A stretch of DNA of 64,000 nucleotides from Colocasia esculenta (GCA_014218235.1 JACBKR010000783.1:434001-498000); one strand, 5' to 3'. Shown: positions 33,311 through 46,600, numbered from the stretch's first letter. Translations and numbers: made by a program. Notes: generated by a model not told the origin, from the sequence alone.

Positions 33311-34831
33311 GCCTATATATTGGGACGGAAATTTATTAGACGATAATAAACTTTAGATTATTACGACATAAGTTGGGCGGCAACTGAATTTATGAGAAAA
33401 AATATCGAGAAAATTAATTAATAGTCTCTGACTATAACATGAGACGTCTTTATTATATATAATACGCTTTAACATATATTGTAACAGAGGATAACACTAA
33501 CTGTAATGAATTATAGCTCTATCAGAAACTGAAAAATACGTTAAATATTTGATAGAAACTTCTAATAATTTGTCAAAAAAATATTTTTTATTACACACGC
33601 AAAATTTTTATATAATTGGTTGTGAATCCCATTTATTCTCGTGCGCGCGCTAGACATGGAAGAGAAATTATTGCTGCCGCCCTACCCATTATAATCGGGT
33701 GAGATGGGTCCCGGCCACAATTGGGACCCACCTTATCCGGTTGTGCTTAGGGCGGACACCACCGGTCCACCTGGCAGTGTTCGCCTCAGCCTGGGCAGCA
33801 AGTCCATCTCAAACATGGCTATGGTTAATTTATGTGTTCACTGGGATAGCGATCTCTGCTCATATGATTCTCGGGCTTCTCTCTGAGGATGGTTGCGTTT
33901 GGGGCCCATGATCAACTTTTCCAAACCTCAGAATCATCGAACATTAGGATCCTCTAGGCCCAATTGCAGTTTATGGGCTTTGAATCGAATTGTTACGGCT
34001 TTTGAGACAGCCCATCTTAACATGAAATGGGCCCATTAATACATGTTATCTGGTCAGGACGGGGCTCATCGGGCCATTATAATGGGCCTTGGTGGTCCAG
34101 TCCAATTAATCTCCATTTGTGTTGGGAATTCTTGCAAAACTGATCCTAATGATGGATGCATAGAAGAAAAGAAATCACCTTATGTTCTAGAAATATCACT
34201 CGTATATGCACATTAGTATTAAACACCACCGATTTATATGTAGCATTGTAGAAGATTCCTAGCGGTTAACTATTGTCCCAATCCTTGAGTCCACAAAACC
34301 ACACGGGGCGGGATTTTCGTTATCAAAAAAAAAAAAAAAAAACTATTGTAAAAAAAACGCATGATGTAGTAATGGAAGGATGTTTTTATACCTGGGTTTT
34401 CTTTAACAATCATATTACCTTCTAAGTATACTCAGGTAATGAGATTATTTTTTGCGGTGACAGATTATTTTTTAAACATAGTTACACTTTGGTTCAAGTT
34501 AGCATCATTTAAACTAACGGACATATTATGGTACCTAATTATAGGAGGAGCATTTTTGCACATATGAGATCATTGATTCATTATATATATATATATATAT
34601 ATATATCAAAACTTGTATTTAAGAATAATAATAATAAGTCTGTAATCTACGTGTCAAAAATGGGAGCGAAGTATCACTATCCTCTTCCCCACCCTGTTCC
34701 ATCCGACTCCTGTTGTAGGGGAACTCGCAGCTAACCAGCTAGCGAAAAACCCAAGCGCCTCAGCTAGCACGACCGCGGCCCTCCTCTTCTACCGTTGTAA
34801 TCTCCTCTAGCTCTGTGGAGCAACCCCTCCC
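33311..34831 (+). promoter_or_regulatory. Upstream region of the DAR GTPase gene
   Basis: No gene recognised. Between 33900 and 34095 there are about seven GGCCCA/TGGGCC or AGCCCA-type words, the kind of site-II/telo-box context common upstream of plant housekeeping and plastid-ribosome genes. They lie ~750-900 bp before the start codon, so the link is an inference. A (TA)n microsatellite lies near 34582-34606. Confidence 0.3.
34277..34340 (+). mobile_element. Short SINE-like retroposed insert with poly-A
   Basis: A 64-bp segment (CCCAATCCTTGAGTCCAC through CGTTATC and a run of about 17 A) is bounded on both sides by AACTATTGT (34268-34276 and 34341-34349). A long target duplication plus a poly-A tail is typical of LINE-mobilised retroposition. 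It is too short to show Pol III boxes, so it would be a 5'-truncated SINE or a processed fragment. Confidence 0.55.
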
Positions 34832-36087
34832 ATGGTTTCCTTGGCCGCCCCACCTCCCAAGCCACTGTTTCCCCGCGTTGCGCAACTCCCCACGAGCCCC
34901 GGTGCGGCCGGGAAGGTCACCCCCGGGAGAGTTCTCAGACGAAGTACGATCGCCAACGCTGTAAGTTTCCACTTCCTATCCTGGAAAAGCTGCAACTTTC
35001 CTCGCTGGACACCGTTTCCGTTGACCTACCGCCGTATTTTCCCTGTTTCTAGTCCCATTTTAACTGGGTGCTTGGGCTTTGTCTCCTAATCTGTGTTTCG
35101 GTGCGAAAAGGGTGTTCTTTTCCTGCTTAAAGAATGCTGTGTTTTCAGAGTTTCCCTTGTCGTCACGAGGATTGTGGATTCTGAAAAGATCATTTCTTTG
35201 AGCAAAAGCCGGAATAAAACGATACTGAATTCCAATGTTTGCGCTGTTCAATACTTGGAGAATGATTGTCGGGTAAAATTTTGCAGATTGCTGGTGGATT
35301 GTCCATAAGTTTGTGTCAGAAAGGAAAACCTAATCTTCCCAGTTTTGTGGACGAGGACCTGCAAGAAGAAAGCATTTGGCATGATCTGGATAATGACCTG
35401 TACCATTGGACAAGACCCTTACGCCCTGTACAGGTGCATTTGAGTTTGATCCATGGAATGGAGTTTGTTGGTGAAACGTAGTCGCTTTCAGGATTAGACG
35501 AGTGCATTATTGGTAATATGCAAAGGATAGAAGTTTCATTTATCATGAGATTAGCTCTTCTGCTGCAGTGGTACCCCGGGCATATTGCAAAGACTGAGAA
35601 GGAACTCAGGGAGCAGCTGAAGCTGATGGATGTGGTTATAGAAGTTCGTGATGCAAGAATTCCTTTGGCCACAAGTCATCCTCAGGTGAAGTCCTGTATG
35701 TCATAGAGATGTATCTTATTGAAATAAAGTAAAAATTTGTTTTTTGATCAATGATATTGAGGAACCGATTGATTCAGATGGATGCTTGGCTTGGCAATCG
35801 GAAGAAGATCTTAGTTTTAAATCGAGAGGACATGATATCTATTGCTGATAGAAATGCATGGGCTTCATTTTTTGCGAGACAAAAGATTAAAGTTGTCTTT
35901 TCAAATGGGAAACTTGGGATGGTAATGTATTTCATTCACTCTTCTGCCATTTTTTGTTGTTTATTACTATATTCGTAGATACCTTTAACTGCAATTACAG
36001 GGCACAATGAAACTGGGAAGGCTTGCAAAATCATTGGCCGTTGGTGTGAATACCAAGCGTAGAGCTAAAGGACTCCTCCCTCGTCCA
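34832..36087 (+). CDS. DGP3: DAR GTPase 3, chloroplastic: exons 1-5
   Basis: This is the first half of a circularly permuted GTPase of the YlqF/DAR family, expected to act in plastid ribosome assembly. Exons are 34832-34960, 35287-35433, 35569-35685, 35778-35921 and 36001-36087, all multiples of three with GT-AG introns. Exon 1 encodes a Ser/Arg/Pro-rich N-terminus (43 residues) that looks like a plastid transit peptide. Exon 2 carries the diagnostic DEDLQEESIWHDLDNDLYHW stretch and exon 3 the WYPGHIAKTEKEL start of the GTPase fold. Exon 4 has the G4 motif NREDM (N146) and exon 5 KLGRLAKSLA. The permuted order (G4 before G1) is seen directly. The start at 34832 is the first ATG of the open exon, in a CCATGG context. 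The remaining exons lie 21 kb downstream at 57180-58090. Confidence 0.9.
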
Positions 36088-37584
36088 GTGAGTATCACGA
36101 CCTTGTTTTATCATGATGTCATTTTTAAGGTCACTGTCTCAGTCACCAAGATTATGTTAACTGTCTCAGTCACCACGATTATGTTATCTTTAAGTTTCTT
36201 TATGCACTTATTTTAGAGGCTGCATGGTCTCATGGGCCATGGATAATACCGTCAGTTTATTTTTATCAAATGTGATGATTTTAGCTAAACCCAGGAAAGA
36301 CATGCCAGCTCTTACTGCATCCTGCAACCTTTTGGGCCTTCTCTATTTTTTTTTCCTGCCTTTCCCATGTATTTGATCACATCTTCTTATCAGCTTCACA
36401 CTTGGAGGGAATGACTGTTAGTGTCTAGTTTCCTTTCGATCCTCATTTTGGAGTTATATCTGATCTCATCTGTCATCTTTTCATTTTTCCCTTCCTGATG
36501 AATTTTTAATCTTTCATAAAGTCTCCTAGGATTACTAGTCTTATGCTCAATCAAATCTCCTTGCTTTCCTTGCTACTATATTTCAATGCGGGCTAGAATT
36601 TTGGATCCACTGCCATGTCGTATCACGCTTTGGTCTTGCAGAGATCATTCATGGAATAGGATAACATGTTATTCCATGTATGATCACAAAGCAAAGTGTA
36701 TCAACATTCTTTTTTTAATCAACTTGCTGAAATGTTGGACCCATTGTTGAACAAATTTTCCTCATAAAGAAATTACTTGTTTTAAAATAAATAGAGCAAG
36801 TATATGAGGAGAAAGAAAAGGTTTGGCCCCCAAATCCATTTTATTTAGAAATTTCGAAACGAGTGAAAGATAGAAAAAATCGTTCCTCTGAATGTTCAGG
36901 TGGATAAAGCAGCAGGAACAGAAATAAATTTCTGCATATGGTCGAATTTCGGACGAGAGTCATACCGAATAAAAAGGGGGGGGGGGGGCTGAAATCATAT
37001 AAACCCCAGTATGTTCGGACTAAAATCTCCACCGATCGATCATTTCAAGTGTTCGGAATGAATACGGGAAGGGGAAAATGTCTACGCGGGACCCGATAAA
37101 AGACTCCGTGAAAGTTATCTATTCAAGAATTGTCAGGATGGGTGGATGAAATGAAAACACTTATGTCTGATTTTTTTTTGAATAATTTAAATACAGAAAG
37201 AGAGGAATTTCTGTGCACTCCCGGAAAGACGAAGAAAAGTCTCCCGGGTTGGCCAAAACAGAAATTAGTGTCCAGTGTGTATGGGATTAGGCCCCATAAC
37301 GGGCAAAATGGAATCTTAAATCCCGGGATATCCACGGGAGGCGTCCCACGCCCAACGTTCATGTCCAACTTGAGAAAAAGTCCAGTCAGTACCCATGTCA
37401 ACGGAAAAGTGATGAAGTGCTGGCCAAGACGGACAAACGAAGCTCCACATGGTGAAAATGACCCGTGGGAATAGCTTATAAAGAAATCTCCATCGGATGA
37501 CCCGGTGGGACCCCCATCGGGATTCTCGCAAAACAGCCGGTGGGAGTCCCACCAGTCTTGAGCGCATAGGAGCTCCACCAGTGC

Positions 37585-37870
37585 TGCGGCACTGGTGGTG
37601 GCCCCACCGGGGCCACGTGCCACCGGTGGAGGCCCCACCAGGACCACCCGCGACCGGTGGTGGCCCCACCGGGGCCGCGCGCCACCGGTGGGGCTCCCAC
37701 CGGGGTCGCGACTCCCGGTGGAGCCCCCACCAGGGCCGCGCGCCACTGGTGGAGGCCCCACCGGAGCCGTGCGGCTCCCGGTGGAGCCCCCACCGGGGTC
37801 GCAGCACCCGGTGGGGCCCCCGCGCCTGTGCACTGCCGGTGGGGGTCCCACCGGCGCGCCCCGATGGGTT
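37585..37870. repeat. GC-rich 30-bp repeats with CCACCGGTGG palindromes
   Basis: About nine units of the type GCCACCGGTGGWGGCCCCACCGGGGYCGCG, CpG-rich and highly self-complementary. Compared with the 3' LTR (54870-55090) the 5' copy has about 60 bp more, i.e. two extra units. Confidence 0.85.
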
Positions 37871-37994
37871 TCCCCGGGGTCTTTCCCTGCAAACAGAAAA
37901 AACAAAAAAAATTGATGAACGTACCTGGTGGAGGTTCCCTCGGTGGAATGCGCAATATCTTCCGGTGGGATGCCCACCTCCACCCCCAGACTCC

Positions 37995-38000
37995 TATAAA
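37995..38000 (+). promoter_or_regulatory. Probable TATA box of the element 2 LTR promoter
   Basis: TATAAA in the context CTCCTATAAAGGAGATG; the 3' LTR has TATAAAA at 55222-55228. Placement well inside the LTR and before the AT-rich part fits a U3 promoter. The transcription start is not determined. Confidence 0.5.
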
Positions 38001-39175
38001 GGAGATGAACTCCAGAAGGAAGGGAGGAGGGATCTGGCCTGGCCACTAAGCCCGGGAGCTCCAAGAAATCGCCCAAGGCCCTCTTGCTGCGATCAGAAGC
38101 TGCTGTGCTGCCTTGCCCTGTTTCATACAAGTCTGAAGGCTGGGAACTTGCCTTGTTCTGTTCAAGGCAAGTGCATGATATGTAAAGTGTGTGCATGATA
38201 CTGTATGCATGATATGTAAAGTATGAATCAATCCATACGAGTTGGAAAGAGAACTTCATGGGCTGTTTTAAAATGCATGGGATGATCCGCGTGATGTATG
38301 AGTGGATGTATCAACATTTTCTGCATGAGGAAATTACAAAAGAACCTTATACCCTTTTATTTTGCATAAATGACCAAAATAGGGAAACTTTTGAATTAAT
38401 GCTCCCTGCGTAAAGGGATGTCATGCCCATTTCAAAAAAAAATTCTGAAAACTCAGAAATGATGTCCTAAAGGGATAAAAAAAACCAGAAAAATTCATAA
38501 AGTCATCCCTATTCATCAGAAAAATTACAAAATAACCCTCACATGACCAAAGAATTATAAATCAGTCCCTAAATATGGAGAAAACTGTGAATTAGTCCAT
38601 GTTTTAAAGGGGAATTTTGCAAACCAGTCCCTATTTTGGGGCAAAATTGCCAATCAGTCCCTAGAAACACAGGGAAGGGTGAATCAGTCCCCATTGTTGG
38701 GAAGAAATTACAAACTAATCCCTAGAAATGCGGGGAATGACAAATCAGCCCCCATTATAAAGGGGACCTTTGTGAAACGGTCCTAAAAAATGGGAAAACA
38801 TGATAAAGTTGTCCCCGTTTTGGCAAATGTTTCTAAAACAGTCCCCGATGTGGATAAATGCAATGATGAAACGGACATAACTCCACATAAAAAAAAAATG
38901 AACCCCACATGAATGGGATGTTTCATATTATGTTTTCAAATAATCAGGTCTAGCAATGTATCAAAGGTATTCGAGTTCTTCTCGATGTAAATAAAACGTC
39001 GAATTATTGACGGGGAAGGGTCCAGTACGCGACACCCAAATCGCCTGATACATGAATGAAACGTCTGTTTTAACAGACTGGCACGCCCGTGAAATAGATA
39101 AACATCATCAATGTATCTTTTTCTTATAAAAGATGAAAAGATTTTGAAAGAAATTCTTCGTGTGTTTAAACAAAT

Positions 39176-39194
39176 TGGCACGCCCGGTGGGACC
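39176..39194 (+). promoter_or_regulatory. Primer binding site of element 2
   Basis: TGGCACGCCCGGTGGGACC begins three bases after the LTR ends. The leading TGG pairs with a tRNA CCA end. I cannot assign the tRNA with confidence. Confidence 0.75.
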
Positions 39195-39294
39195 TTTCCT
39201 ACCTTTCACACATGTGCTAGACCTGATGCTAATACTTGACTCCTGCTTATCTGGCTTCGCCATTACAGGAAGTCAACACAAAGAGCATCGAACA

Positions 39295-42200
39295 ATGGCG
39301 GCTGTGACATACGGTCCGCTTGTGGTGGCGAGCCATGCCCGCTGCGGCTACCTCACCACCCCTCTGTGCTTTGGCGATTTCCCGGCGGTGGTCGGCTCGC
39401 CATACTTCCTCGGGGTCGTTCCCGCGGCTCAGGAGGCGCCAGCGGAGGTGGAGAACCTAACTCCAGCGGGGGGCAGCAGGCCCCAACCTGAAGGCCGAGT
39501 CTTCTCGGTTAATACAATTTCAAACAGCGTCGTCCCCGTGATAAGGGAACGGCGTCTAACCCGCAAAGGCAGGAAGCCTAGAGCTGTTGTTTCAAAATCC
39601 GGCAAGACTATTCTTGTTGGAGACATCAGAGTCAACTTGAAAGGGGGCAATCCAATATTGCCGAAAAGCAATGTTATCCCCAATGTCCCTACCTCCAACC
39701 GTTTCGCATTGCTCCAAAAGATGCGGGAGGAGAACTCTGTTGTGCCAAGAAACACTCGCGCCCGACTTGCTGGTGGCGCGGGTCAGAAATTACAGCCAAA
39801 GATGAAACAAATTTGGGTCACCAAAGAGGAGGCCCGGAGAATCAGAAAGCTCAGGGCAGAGAAAAATGCCCAAGCTGAAGAAGAAGAAGACTATCCGGTA
39901 GTCGAACCACCTAGATCTCAATACCCTTGCGGGCAGAAGAGAAAGGGGGTATACCGGAAGCCCAACTTTATCTCCTCACGGGTGGAAATGACTCGTCAGG
40001 AGGACAAACAACATGAAGCGATGCGACCCTCACACATCTCGGTCTTCGACCGATTAGGGGTGATGCCCCAGCCAGGGGGTCAAAACATGAAGAGGCGGAG
40101 GCTAGTGCAGAAGCCCCAGCACGGGGTAGATTTGAAGATCCACTCCTGCTATGTCTCGGGCAAAGAAATAATTGAGCCCGTGAATGCACCTACAGAAGCA
40201 GCAGGTGCAGGAACATCCAACCTTGGCATAGATGCAATATTTTGCAATACGCAGAATGCCAAGCGCAACCTTCAAGCCAAATTTGGCGGCCAGGGTGGCG
40301 CTTCTAGCCAGAGCCAGGCACGCGATGAGCGCTTGCCCCAAGAACAACACCATACCCTCCATGACATAGAACAGGACAATGACGGAGATGAGAACGTCAG
40401 TGTCTGCGGGGATATGAATCTCCCTTATGAAGACCCCGTGAACATGTGGTCTTCGTACCGCCCTCCAGGGCAGCATATAATGCAATGTCTGATGATGCCA
40501 GATATGAAACCATGCAGCGCTGGCACATCGAGATGACCAATCTCATGCTGGAAATGAAGCGGCAGAAGGACGCTAATGTTCAGCGGCCGTTGAGGTCGGC
40601 CCCCAACTTCAATGCCCAAAGGGAACAGCAGGCTGGCAGTGCGCCTATGGCTCCCCGCCAGCCCATCCCGGTGAATGATACGGGTGCTATGCCGGAATTA
40701 CAGCCAGTGCAAGGTCCAAGCTCTCAATCCGCACAAACCTCTGCAATTGAAGACGCTGTCGCTCAACGACGCTTGATTGAAAAGATTGTTGAGGACAAGT
40801 TCGCACAACATGGTGAGGGTACCGCCACTGTTGATTTGTACAGGGTGCCGTATCCGATCCATCACCAGTTCAAGAAGTTGCCACCTGATTGCCCCAAGGC
40901 ACCAAAATTGCAGAAGTTCGGTGGGCAGACATCCCCACACGAACACTTGGCCTATTATTTAACCGCCATGGGTGAACTTGCATTGGAAGAATCATACTTG
41001 TTGCGGTATTTCGCAACATCTCTTACGGGTACCGCTTTCCAATGATACTCAAGATTGAAGCCAAACTCTGTCGTTGACTGGGCCGACATGCAGAAGAAGT
41101 TTTTAGATCGGTTCCAGACTGCAGAAAGAAAGGTGTCCTTGGCTGAGCTTTGCTCCCTTAAGCAGAAAAAAGGGGAGACTGCCCTTGATTTCATCAAAAG
41201 GTGGCGAGATTTCAGCATGAGGTGTGATAATCCGCCCACCCAAGAAGATGCCATCACTATATGCCGACGGGGCCTAGCAGCTGAAGTGAGTGAAAAGCTC
41301 TTAGGAACTAATATAAAGGGCTTCGACCAACTCAATGCTGTTGTGGCGGAGATCGAAATGTTCTTCGTCGAAAATCCGACATTTGGGGCCTTTAAAGCCA
41401 AGCCCAATAAAGAACGTGCCACGGGAAAAGAAGTAAATGCTGTGGACTTCTCGCCTCCGAGCGGCGGTCAAAGTGAAGGAACTTCAGGTGGTTCTGGGGG
41501 CAAGGCAAAGGGAAAAGCACCTCCGGCAATCACATTGGCAGACCGCCTGAAGACTCCATATTCCTTTCAGAGGGAGCATACGAGGAAACTCTTTGACCTC
41601 TGTATGAAAAACGAATTGCTCAAGCTGCCAAACATTAAAAGGCCCCACGAAGCTGACAAGACAGATGAGCCCAATTACTGCCCTTACCATAGAATGTTGC
41701 GGCATACAATTGAGGATTGTTATGTCTTCAAAAACGAAGTAGAAAAACTGATCCAGAGCAAGCTGATTGCTATGAAGACAGGCCTTGTGGATCCTCCCCA
41801 ACCTCATGATCAAGATCAGCAGAAGCAGTCTGCTAATGTAATACACATCACTGCTACAACATATGGACCTGATACCCAGGAGAGTGCTACCTTGAACGCC
41901 CAACCGTCTTACGGGCGGGCAGCCCCTCGCGCTCAGGAGCCTTTGCGCCGGTGGATGCCAAAGGCAATGCAAAGTCTCGAAAGACGGTCCGATCATTACA
42001 ACACGGCCAAAGGGAAATATTGAGCCGTCTAAGAGCCATGGATGAACAGCTACCTGTTCCCAGTCACAGGCCTCACCATCCATCAAATGCCTCGACATCC
42101 CTGATGCGTCCCCTCATCGGAGGATGGCTTTCTGAGGGGTCCTCGAGCTCATCAGAGAATGTGGCAGTGGAAAAGCTATACTCCTTCCCACGCAGGGAAA

Positions 42201-43620
42201 CTCTGGCAATTTTTCGCGCGTGTATACGCGAAGGGTTGCTGTATCGGCCAACACCTATATATGCTCGGCGGGCTATTGCCCATACCACCGGGTCGCAGGT
42301 CACGATCTCCAAGACTGCTATACCTTCAAAGATTTGGTAGAAGCCTGGATCGCCGAAGGGACCATAGCATGGGAAGCCTGTTGGTCAACCCACCCCAGCC
42401 GCATGTCCAAAGGCGGGTGAATCAAGCAACTGACGTTGTCACCTATTCGGTCAACATCATCCACAAATCAACTGATAAAGAGAAGGCCAGGGGGAGACTT
42501 TATGAATTCCTCTATAATAGTCTCCCCAGGGACAATGATGATGAAGCAGGGTCTTCAAACCCGCCACTCGAAGCTCCAGCAATTGTGCCAGTTGAAGCCG
42601 AACATGCAGCTGCTTTGCATAAGCACCTATTCCAGTTCCTAGCAGAGGCAGAAGTCGAGGCGCCACTGCCTCAAATGCAACCAGTGGCCGCGAACCGAAC
42701 TCCCGGTCGCCCACCAGCCAGAGTTGAAGCTTTAAGGGCTATGGGGGTGAGATGTCAGGCGATGAAAAGAGAATGATATGGCCACCTTTCTCTATCAGAA
42801 AGATTCATCCCATGGTCCTAGAAAATGTGATTCATCAGGGCGTTTGAGCCAGAAATATTCATGAAGCTCATCCCACTCACATGTCTACACCAGTCTCCCA
42901 TGGACTATCTGTCCATGCAGTACATCAGGACTCGGAAGAGGAGATACAAGAAATTCCTCCCCCGGTTGAGAACCAACAGACAGGGAGGCCGGTGCCCGCT
43001 GCCACACCCAGGGAGCCTTCTCGTGATACAGTGATAGAGATGCTTCAATGGGTTCTCCGTGACCTCGACCAAATCAAGCGTCAGCAGGCTCAACAAGTAC
43101 AAGAAGTGGCATTCATAAAAGATCGCCTCCTCATAGCTGCAGTGGACGCTTTTGTCCAAAATGAAACCTCTGAAAGACAGACACCGCGCCGTCGGCCAGT
43201 GCGAAATCACATGCCCCGACGCCCTGCCGTGGTCTCTGGGCTCAATGATGCTGAGTGCCCAGTCTCTAACAGGACTTCATCGAGATCCCACCCTGAAGAT
43301 GATTCTGCTCCAAATACTTCTGGGGCCAATTTTTCTGTGAATGTAATCAGCGTCAGCATGGGCGCCAACAACCAAGAAGAAGGACAGACATCTGATGATA
43401 CTACCCCTCCGACGGGAATTGCCCCACAGCCTTCTGACAAATCAGCTCCTTGGGAATTCTTGTTCCGAAAGGAAGACACCACCATGCTATTTAACAAGCT
43501 CCTCAAAGCTGGCCGGATATTGGCCATCGGCTCACGAGCTGCTCGCACAGAGGCGGAAAAGAAACACCCCTATATTGTGAATATCACTGTATGGTGTCGC
43601 ACCCTACCAATGAATGCATA
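39295..43620 (+). pseudogene. Gag region of element 2 (degenerate)
   Basis: The first ATG after the primer site is at 39295 and opens a basic, low-complexity N-terminal region. Near 40450-40530 the frame shifts. The retrotransposon gag domain (WADMQKKFLDRF...MRCDNPPTQEDAITIC, split here) follows in another frame and is cut by an in-frame TGA at 41043-41045 where the family has Trp. A zinc-like motif YCPYHRMLRHTIEDC is at ~41680. A second, diverged copy (CPYHRVAGHDLQDC) lies near 42280 in a different frame, so gag carries two such motifs. Further shifts occur near 42020-42800. The gag C-terminal part continues at 42881-43621. No intact Gag can be made. Confidence 0.8.
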
Positions 43621-46600
43621 GATATGCAAAGATCGATAGAAGCCATCATCAGACACTGCGAAATGGATATGTATGGAAATTTCACAAGAACCATGCACAC
43701 CAAATTCCAAATTGAAGAAATCATACGCCGGTTTGGCTTTGTTGAAGATTATCATGAAATGAGTTGGCCATCTCTGGACTCCATAACCCCCATTGATTTA
43801 GAAAGCATAATGGCAAAGCAAGCCGAGCGAGTCCAGAATGAGGCCCTTGAGTTAAAGAAGGGGCCAAGCAGCCGCCGAGCCAAGATGGACTTTGAAGTCA
43901 CCCAGGTCTCTCATTTTCAGCAGTTAGAAGCCGACTGCAATCCTAATGAAGACCCTGAGATCAGAAATCATGAAAAAGATGAATTGAAAACAACTCAAAG
44001 CCAAAGAAATGATCCTCAGGAGATTGAGCCTCAAACAATATGTGCTCAAGCCCAAGCAAATACTGATGATGCAAAAGTTGTAAAGAAATTAGGCCGGAAA
44101 GGCCGAGCTAAACAAAGAAAAGAAAAGCTAGCTCTCACGCAAGGTCAGGAAGATCAGACCAAGTGTGATTTATCTAAACAGGGCCCGAAGCCAGGCCCAA
44201 AAGAGCAAGATAAGTCTATAGCTCTCAATTGCAATGTGCAAAAAGTTGAGATCCGACTAGAAAAGAAACCTGCCCCCAAAGTGAGCTCGCAAGCTGAGAA
44301 TCCTCCCATAGCCGAGTTCCAGGAGTTGCCTCTCCATATCATTGAGCAGGCAATCAACGCTACCTTTCAATCCCAACAGGATGAAAGTAATTGGGTCACG
44401 ATGTCCCCGAGGAAGCATGAGCAACCCAAGTTCATCAGAAACAAGGCCCCATATCGCCGCCCTTATATGGGGGACTCCTCTCAGCCGCCTACAGAAGTCT
44501 ATGCTCCTTCCCTGACCGAGCTTGCTCAGGCGAAGAAGCAAGAAAGAAACAGACAAAAAAGCTTGAAAAGAAGATTAAAGAAGCAGGCAGAGCAAGCTGC
44601 CTCGATGGAGGCCCCCAGAAAATTGAGCCCCCTGCAAAAGCTTCAGAAATTGATCGATGAACTGGAAGAATATCTCCCTTCCAAGCCTTCCAACGGTGTC
44701 CCCTTGGACCGATATATTCCTTGGGAGGAGATGGAGCGCAAGACCAGGCTTAAGAACTGGCTTCGTCAGAAACTCCAACAAGCTCAGGAAGGTGAAAAGT
44801 TCCCTCTCCCAGAAGAACTAGCCATCTTCTATAAAGATGATGAGCTCACTATTGAGAAGTTAGAAGAGATGCTGAAAAACTTCTCATGCAATATGGTGTC
44901 GATACCGCCACCCGAAAATTTGTCATCTTCGGGGGGCAAGGTAGTCACTGCGACCTATCAACGCCGTGGACGAGGCCGAGGAAGAGGCCGAGGCAGAGGT
45001 CGCGGAACAAACTCCGCCCCACCTACTCGGGGGGAATCCCAATCCGCCCAATGTTAACAGCGTGATAGTCTTCCGCGGAGAAGAACCTGAGCCTACTCCG
45101 GAGGTGGAGATACGGGGCAATACATTTATCTTCGACCCGTCAGATGAGGAGGACGAGGTTGCTGCCCAGACCCCTCAAGAGAAACCAATAGATCAAGCTA
45201 CTCAGCCGGGTCCTTCTGGCAAGGACAATGCTGAAATGCCACCCCCGGAGGAGGACTCATTGGCCCCGTTGTTCAGAGAAAAGGAAGGCGACAAACCAGA
45301 ACCTGAGGAGAGTAGTAAACTCGTGTATCCTCCCAAATCTCTGGAGCAAATGGTCGCGCCACTAGACCAGATCCGGGCTAGAGCAGATCGGAAAATCATC
45401 CAGCAAATGAAGCGGTTTCCCGCCAGTGTGACTGTGTGGGATGCCATTGCCTGGAGCAAAGAATTGAGGGAAGCTCTCGTAAAGATTCTCCAGCAACCGG
45501 AAGTTTATGAAACCCATGTAGCTGAAGCTCAGGCCCAAACCTATGAAGCATTGGCTGCCGAGGTCACTTTCTCCGACAAAGACATGCTGCTGTCCACACC
45601 ATGCCATAATCGCCCGCTTTATATGCAAGGCAAAGTCAACGGGCACGAACTCAACCGGATCCTAGTCGATCCCGGGGCGTCAGTCAACATAATGCCCCTC
45701 AAGACCTTTGAGTCTTTATACCTGGTCCCCTATCTACAGAGGGTGAATGATGTGAGAATCTCTGGGTTCAACCAGAATTCAGAAAATGCCCGGGGTCGGG
45801 TGGAAGTAGAACTGGTGTTGGGCGACTTCACCACGAAGGCGGTGTTCTACATCATTAACGCCAATACCTCATACAAGGCCTTGTTGGGGAGGCCTTGGCT
45901 CCATGAAAATTGGGTCATCCCCTCCACACTCCATCAGTGTATTAAATATGCAAAAGATGGTGAACAACATACTGTCTTCGCTGATCGGGCTCCCTTTCGG
46001 CCAAATGAATGCAACTTGACCGACGCCCAACTATATTTCGGCGAGCCTTCAGTTGAGTTGCCAAGTCAAGTGAAGGACAAAGGCAAGCAGAAAGTTAACG
46101 TCGAAGAGGAAGATGATGAGGATGCAGATGAGCTCTTCACGGTGAACAAAGAACTCTTGAAAATTCACCGGCTAAGCCTCCAAAATGATGCTCCGGAAGC
46201 AACCCCAAATCAGCCAGAAAGGCGAGAAATCAACTTCGAAGCAAATGTGATTGGTCGAGCCATTGATAGAAGCATCTCTCTACCACCGGCGTCCATGCAG
46301 CTGCCTTTTCGGAGAGAGGAATACAGAGTTGAAAGACTGAAGACATTTGTCGTCACTCATCAGACAAAGGAAATGCAGAAGAGGGGCGAAGAAATCAAGC
46401 CCATTGTCTTCTACAGGGGAGATCCGGTCCCCCAGTTGCCTCCAGTTGATGATTTCGGGTGGAGCAAAACACCACAAAACATCCTCCAACCTGTAGAGGA
46501 GATGGATGACATGCCTCAGCATATCAAGAAAATGTGCCAAAAGCAAAAGATCTCACAGGCGGAAGAAGCTTCCCGACGTGAATACTTCCAACGGATGTGG

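Larger units (their letters stand above)
36745..39172 (+). repeat. 5' LTR of element 2 (2428 bp)
   Basis: TG...CA boundaries, followed by a primer binding site. It contains a GC-rich 30-bp repeat block (37585-37870), a TATA box (37995-38000) and a 38500-38760 stretch of degenerate ~38-bp units with the core AAATCAGTCCCTATTTT. Frames such as 37123-38259 minus and 37497-38198 plus are low-complexity products of the GC-rich block. Confidence 0.95.

Noticed and set aside
37123..38259. 378-residue minus frame and 233-residue plus frame in the LTR of element 2
   Set aside because: Low-complexity Gly/Pro translations of the CpG-rich 30-bp repeats, present in similar form in the other LTR at 54445-55426.
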